Shown here piece by piece: positions 4,351 to 7,389 of a DNA stretch of 7,389 nt (positions are counted from its first letter, which is position 1; each line of letters starts with the position of its first letter). The stretch covers positions 1 through 7,389 of the forward strand of contig JAGOBT010000151.1 of assembly GCA_017999135.1 (NCBI GenBank). The letters are read 5' to 3'. Origin of the DNA: Burkholderiaceae bacterium. Its GTDB lineage: Bacteria; Pseudomonadota; Gammaproteobacteria; Burkholderiales; Burkholderiaceae_C. Position numbers and translations under genes: made by a program. The notes under the pieces were generated by a model. It was not told the origin of the DNA. It worked only from the letters and a program-made list of their open reading frames with translations, and did not search any database.

Positions 4351-6764
4351 TGCCACCACCCGCCCCCCCGAGTTCCGTCCCGCTCTCCCTTGCCAGAAGA
4401 GTCCAGGCCCTGGTCATCACCTTCGGGGCCGCTGCCGGGCTTGCCGCCTGTGGCGGCGGTGGCACCGAGGACACGCTGCAGGCCGCCGCGGCGGCCGCGA
4501 CCGCATCGACCTCCGCCGCCGGCACCGCGGTGTCGGCACTGCAGGCCTCCTGGCCGGTGCAGCCCACCTACCACCTGGCGCCGGTGCTGCTGGACGAACC
4601 GGCGCAGGTGGAGGCCGGCGCGCAGGCCGCAGCCGGGCACCGGCCGCCGCACCGGCAATCGATTCCGTCCGACCAGGCCGGCCTGAACACCCGGGGGCTG
4701 ACGGCACAGGACATCGCCGCCGCGCAGCGCCGACGCGCCCTGGCCAGCCGATCGGCAGCGGACGGCAGCCCTGTCGGCCCCGCAGCCGGCCACGGCAGCA
4801 CTGCCACCTACAGCCCGGCGCAGATCCGCGCGGCCTATGGGCTGCCGGAGCTGCCGGCCAGCTTCGGCAACCTCACTGCCGAGCAGGCCGCCCGCTTCGG
4901 TGCGGGCCAGACGATCTACGTGATCGCGGCACACCACGACCCGCAGATCGTGGCCGAGCTGAACGCCTTCAACAGCCGGTTCGGCCTGCCCGCCTGCGAG
5001 ACGCGCACGATCGCGGCCACCGCCACGCTGCCGTTGGCCACGCCGACGGCCACCGCGGGTTGCCAGTTCTCGGTGGTCTACAGCACGGTCAACGGGACCC
5101 TGGCCACCCGCGCACCGGCCTACAACGCCAGCTGGGCGACGGAGATCGCGCTGGACGTGCAGTGGGCCCATGCGATCGCACCGATGGCGCGCATCGTCCT
5201 GATCGAGGCGGCGCAGCCAATGTCCAACCACCTCACCGGTGCGGTCAAGCTGGCCAACGCGATGGGGCCGGGTGTGGTGTCGATGAGCTTTGGCGCCAGC
5301 GAGCTCGACGGCGGGGCGTACTCGGCCACGCTGTGGAACCCGGTGTTCTCCGGCCGGGGCATGACCTACCTGGCCGCCACCGGCGACTGGGGCAGCGACG
5401 TGTTCTGGCCGGCCGCGTCGCCCCACGTGCTGGCCATCGGTGGCACCCGCCTGAGCTGGGATGGCAGCAGCGCCCGCAGCGAGACCGGCTGGTCCACCAC
5501 CGGCGGCGGCATCAGCGCCTACACGGCGGTGCCCAGCTACCAGGCCAGCGGCCTGCCGGGCGTCGGCGCCCTGGAGCGGCGTGGCGTGGCGGACGTGGCC
5601 TTCAATGCCGACCCGGAGACCGGCCAGTACACCGCGGTGATGTCGCCGGGCAGCTCGGCGGTCAGTTGGGTGAGCGCCGGCGGCACCAGCCTGTCCACCC
5701 CGCAATGGGCCGGCCTGCTGGCGGTGGCCAACGCGCGGCGCAGCCTGGCGGGCAAGGCGGTGCTGGGGCTGCCGCACGACGTGCTGTACCGGCAGATCGG
5801 CGCCGTGCCAGGCCTGTACGCCAGCACGTTGAGCGACATCACCAGCGGCAGCAACGGCAGCTGCATGCTGTGCACCGCCCGCGAGGGCTACGACGTGCTC
5901 ACCGGCCTGGGCACGCCCAACGCGGCGCCACTGCTGGACACGCTGACCCGGGCCACCAGCAGCTCCAATGTGGTGGTCAAGCCGACCACGGCACCGCTGC
6001 TGCCATCGCCCAACGTGGTCGGCAAGGTCGGCAGCGCGCTCACCTTCGAAATGGGTGCGGTGGCGGCCAACCCGGTGACCTACACGATGACCGGGGCACC
6101 GGCGGGCATGACCCTCTCCGCGGCCGGCCGGGTGACCTGGCCCAGGCCGGTGTTCGGCAACCACACCGTCAAGGTGACGGCCAAGGACAGCCGCACCGGC
6201 CTGACCGGCAGCGGCACGGCCACGGTCGGCATCGCCGGCAACCCACCCGTGGTGACGGCCGCCACCGTCAGCGGCAGGGAGGGCACGGCGCTGAGCTACA
6301 AGGCGGTGGTGAAGTCGGACAACCCGGTCACCTGGACGGCCAGCGGTGCGCCGGCGGGGCTGGCCGTGTCGGCCGCCGGGGTGCTGACCTGGGCCAGGCC
6401 GACACCCGGCAGCCATGCACTGACCCTGACGGCCACCGACTCCCGCCACCGGCTGGCCGGGTCGGCCACGGTGAAGCTGAACATCGCCAAGCTGCCCAAG
6501 CCGCCGGTGGTCCACGTCACTCCCGTCACCGGCCAGGTGGGCAGGCCGCTCAGCGCGCTGGTGAGCGTCTCCAATCCGGACGCCAACGGCCTGCGCGTGA
6601 CGGTGGCAGGTGCCCCGGCCGGTCTGCGCGTCGCCGTGGACAGCAGCGGCATCACCCTCACCTGGGCCAGCCCGGTGCGGGGGCGATGGACGCTGGGCGT
6701 CATCGCCACCAACGGCGCCAACCTCACCGCGCGGGCCAGCATCCCGCTGACCATCAACCCCTGA
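4350..6764 (+). CDS. Sedolisin (peptidase S53) lipoprotein with three C-terminal Ig-like repeats
   Basis: This 804-aa serine-carboxyl endopeptidase is predicted to act in the envelope or outside the cell. Residues 1-34 form a signal ending in a lipobox (LAAC, Cys34) followed by GGGG. Residues 35-153 are an alanine-rich, low-complexity segment where family members carry a pro-kumamolisin domain of about 190 aa; that fold is not recognisable here. The catalytic domain (about 154-530) begins YSPAQIRAAYGLP. It has E265 and D269 in TEIALD, the oxyanion Asp in ATGDWG (D346), and the nucleophile S447 in GGTSLSTPQWAG. The calcium site is SDIT (D496) and GYDVLTGLGTPN (D515). C216/C238 and C505/C508 may form disulfides. 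Three repeats of about 75-90 aa follow (553-804). The ATG at 4350 follows AAGGA. The GTG at 4299 is in frame but lies in a leader hairpin and adds residues unlike a signal peptide. Control by the upstream cyclic di-GMP riboswitch is expected. Confidence 0.93.
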   Translation: MPPPAPPSSVPLSLARRVQALVITFGAAAGLAACGGGGTEDTLQAAAAAATASTSAAGTAVSALQASWPVQPTYHLAPVLLDEPAQVEAGAQAAAGHRPPHRQSIPSDQAGLNTRGLTAQDIAAAQRRRALASRSAADGSPVGPAAGHGSTATYSPAQIRAAYGLPELPASFGNLTAEQAARFGAGQTIYVIAAHHDPQIVAELNAFNSRFGLPACETRTIAATATLPLATPTATAGCQFSVVYSTVNGTLATRAPAYNASWATEIALDVQWAHAIAPMARIVLIEAAQPMSNHLTGAVKLANAMGPGVVSMSFGASELDGGAYSATLWNPVFSGRGMTYLAATGDWGSDVFWPAASPHVLAIGGTRLSWDGSSARSETGWSTTGGGISAYTAVPSYQASGLPGVGALERRGVADVAFNADPETGQYTAVMSPGSSAVSWVSAGGTSLSTPQWAGLLAVANARRSLAGKAVLGLPHDVLYRQIGAVPGLYASTLSDITSGSNGSCMLCTAREGYDVLTGLGTPNAAPLLDTLTRATSSSNVVVKPTTAPLLPSPNVVGKVGSALTFEMGAVAANPVTYTMTGAPAGMTLSAAGRVTWPRPVFGNHTVKVTAKDSRTGLTGSGTATVGIAGNPPVVTAATVSGREGTALSYKAVVKSDNPVTWTASGAPAGLAVSAAGVLTWARPTPGSHALTLTATDSRHRLAGSATVKLNIAKLPKPPVVHVTPVTGQVGRPLSALVSVSNPDANGLRVTVAGAPAGLRVAVDSSGITLTWASPVRGRWTLGVIATNGANLTARASIPLTINP
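6006..6761 (+). repeat. Three tandem putative Ig-like (He_PIG-type) repeats at the C-terminus of the sedolisin
   Basis: The repeats span residues about 553-630, 631-714 and 715-804 of the protease. Each carries the family pattern: a 'GAPAG(M/L/L)' turn, then 'G.(V/L)TW.(R/S)P..G.(H/W)' and a strand of the 'TATDS' type. Repeats 1 and 2 are closest (TGAPAGM with VTWPRP, SGAPAGL with LTWARP); repeat 3 is more diverged. Such beta-sandwich repeats in surface proteins usually serve as spacers or bind carbohydrate or protein. The DNA of the repeats is not identical, so they are old duplications. Confidence 0.8.
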
Positions 6765-6788
6765 GGCCCACCGGGGGGCTGCGGCGAT

Positions 6789-7292
6789 TCAAGTTCCAGG
6801 CAGGGGCAGCCGGCTGCTGTTCTTCACCTCCTCCATCACCGCGTAGGTGCGCGTCTCGCGCACGCCGGGCAGCGGCCACAGCACCTGCCCGGCGAACTCG
6901 CGGTAGGCGTTCATGTCCGCGCAGCGCAGCTTGAGCAGGTAGTCAAAACCGCCGGCCACCATGTGGCACTCCAGGATCTGCGGGTGCACCTGCACCGCGG
7001 CCTTGAAGTGCTCGAACACGTTGGGCGTGGTGCGGTCCAGCAGCACCTCCACGAACACCAGCATGCCCAGGCCCAGGCGCTGCGGATCCAGCCGGGCCTC
7101 ATAGCCGGTGATGAAACCGTCGCGGGTGAGGCGCTGCACGCGGGCCAGCACGGCGGTGGGCGACAGCGACACCGCTTCGGCCAGCTTCAGGTTGGAGATG
7201 CGGCCATCGGCCTGCAGCTGCGCGAGCAGACGCAGGTCGGTGCGGTCGAGGTCGGCCAGGGAGGCGGGGTCGGCGGAAGTGCTCGCAGTCAT
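6789..7292 (-). CDS. lrp: Lrp/AsnC-family transcriptional regulator, Lrp-like
   Basis: This 167-aa protein is colinear with E. coli Lrp (164 aa). An N-terminal helix-turn-helix begins LDRTDLRLLAQLQADGRIS (residues 15-33), with the recognition helix in LSPTAVLARVQRL (43-55) and DGFITGYEARLDP (58-70) after it. A RAM (ACT-like) effector domain runs from about 77 to 155, with LVFVEVLLDR (78-87), ECHMVAGGFDYLLKLR (108-123) and LPGVRETRTYAVMEEVK (141-157). The closeness over the whole length, including 'YREF.GQ.L..LPGV..TRTY', suggests the leucine-responsive Lrp group, although paralogues that control a single catabolic operon look alike. It is divergent from the gene starting at 7382, which it may control, and convergent with the protease gene, ending 24 bp from it. 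No Shine-Dalgarno sequence precedes the ATG. Confidence 0.93.
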   Translation of the reverse strand: MTASTSADPASLADLDRTDLRLLAQLQADGRISNLKLAEAVSLSPTAVLARVQRLTRDGFITGYEARLDPQRLGLGMLVFVEVLLDRTTPNVFEHFKAAVQVHPQILECHMVAGGFDYLLKLRCADMNAYREFAGQVLWPLPGVRETRTYAVMEEVKNSSRLPLPGT

Positions 7293-7307
7293 CCGAACAT
7301 TATTCGG
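7293..7307. promoter_or_regulatory. Candidate Lrp operator next to the lrp start codon
   Basis: CCGAA (7293-7297) and TTCGG (7303-7307) are perfect inverted arms around an AT-rich centre. By my alignment the 15-bp unit fits the Lrp consensus YAGHAWATTWTDCTR at 12 of 15 positions. It abuts the lrp start codon in the 89-bp divergent region, as expected for an autoregulatory site. A second, weaker AT-rich element (around 7329-7337) lies nearer the right-hand gene. Confidence 0.45.
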
Positions 7308-7367
7308 CCGACAGGTCCAACTTTGGCGAGAAATTCGGCCAGGCAGCGCAGATGATGCGTTCTTTCC

Positions 7368-7372
7368 AGGAG
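7368..7372 (+). promoter_or_regulatory. Ribosome binding site of the right-edge gene
   Basis: AGGAG lies 9 nt before the ATG at 7382. The same context (CCAGGAGCCCCC) precedes the SDR gene at 1711-1722, which supports a real start codon at the right edge. Confidence 0.6.
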
Positions 7373-7381
7373 CCCCCGACC

Positions 7382-7389
7382 ATGAACTA
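7382..7389 (+). CDS. Start of an unidentified gene divergent from lrp (cut by right window edge)
   Basis: Only ATG, AAC and two bases of a third codon are present, so the product cannot be named. The support is the AGGAG at 7368-7372 and the divergent position next to lrp. Genes beside Lrp-type regulators are often amino-acid catabolic (for example D-amino-acid dehydrogenase, proline dehydrogenase or indolepyruvate oxidoreductase), but nothing here chooses among them. Confidence 0.5.

Noticed and set aside
4074..6515. An 813-codon open frame on the minus strand opposite the sedolisin, and similar long frames opposite the SDR and nitroreductase.
   Set aside because: The translations are low-complexity (rich in G, R, A, H, Q) with no family motif, and the opposite strand holds well-supported genes with catalytic residues. 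They are GC-driven shadow frames.
6765..6788. A bidirectional terminator in the 24-bp gap between the convergent protease and lrp genes.
   Set aside because: Only a poor inverted repeat (AGGCCC against GGGGCT, one mismatch) and no T-tract is visible. It is not enough to call.

Overview
The window is uniformly GC-rich with dense, short-spaced genes, and its protein families resemble those of beta-proteobacteria. A member of the Burkholderiales (Leptothrix, Rubrivivax, Ideonella or Comamonadaceae-like) is my inference; no rRNA or other taxonomic marker is present. There are six complete protein genes, two genes cut by the window edges and one riboswitch. I see no insertion sequence, prophage, CRISPR array, tRNA or rRNA.

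Left part (1-1621). The N-terminal part of an MFS exporter runs off the left edge on the minus strand. Divergent from it is a 96-aa minimal nucleotidyltransferase of the MntA antitoxin type with no HEPN partner beside it. Converging on that is a LysR-type regulator on the minus strand.

Middle part (1622-4046). A 103-bp divergent intergenic region holds a 23-bp near-perfect palindrome, a good candidate operator for the LysR protein. It separates lysR from an NAD(P)-binding atypical SDR. Downstream, after a GC-rich hairpin, lies a Tat-targeted lipoprotein of the nitroreductase (Acg-like) superfamily. The LysR/SDR pair looks like a small redox module; the nitroreductase may or may not be co-transcribed.

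Right part (4047-6764). A 303-bp leader contains a clear cyclic di-GMP-I (GEMM-I) riboswitch at about 4185-4267. It precedes an 804-aa sedolisin (peptidase S53) with a lipoprotein signal, a short atypical pro-region, an intact Glu/Asp/Ser catalytic set and three C-terminal Ig-like repeats. This is the most interesting system here: a cell-envelope or secreted acid-type protease whose expression appears to be set directly by cyclic di-GMP, the second messenger that controls biofilm and motility. The leader also has structures that could form the expression platform: an alternative pairing with the aptamer's 3' strand, and a mini-hairpin that presents the Shine-Dalgarno sequence in its loop.

Right edge (6765-7389). 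Converging on the protease is an Lrp-family regulator very like E. coli Lrp. It is divergent from a gene whose first two codons and strong ribosome binding site are the last thing visible. A 15-bp inverted repeat matching the Lrp consensus at 12 of 15 positions abuts the lrp start codon.
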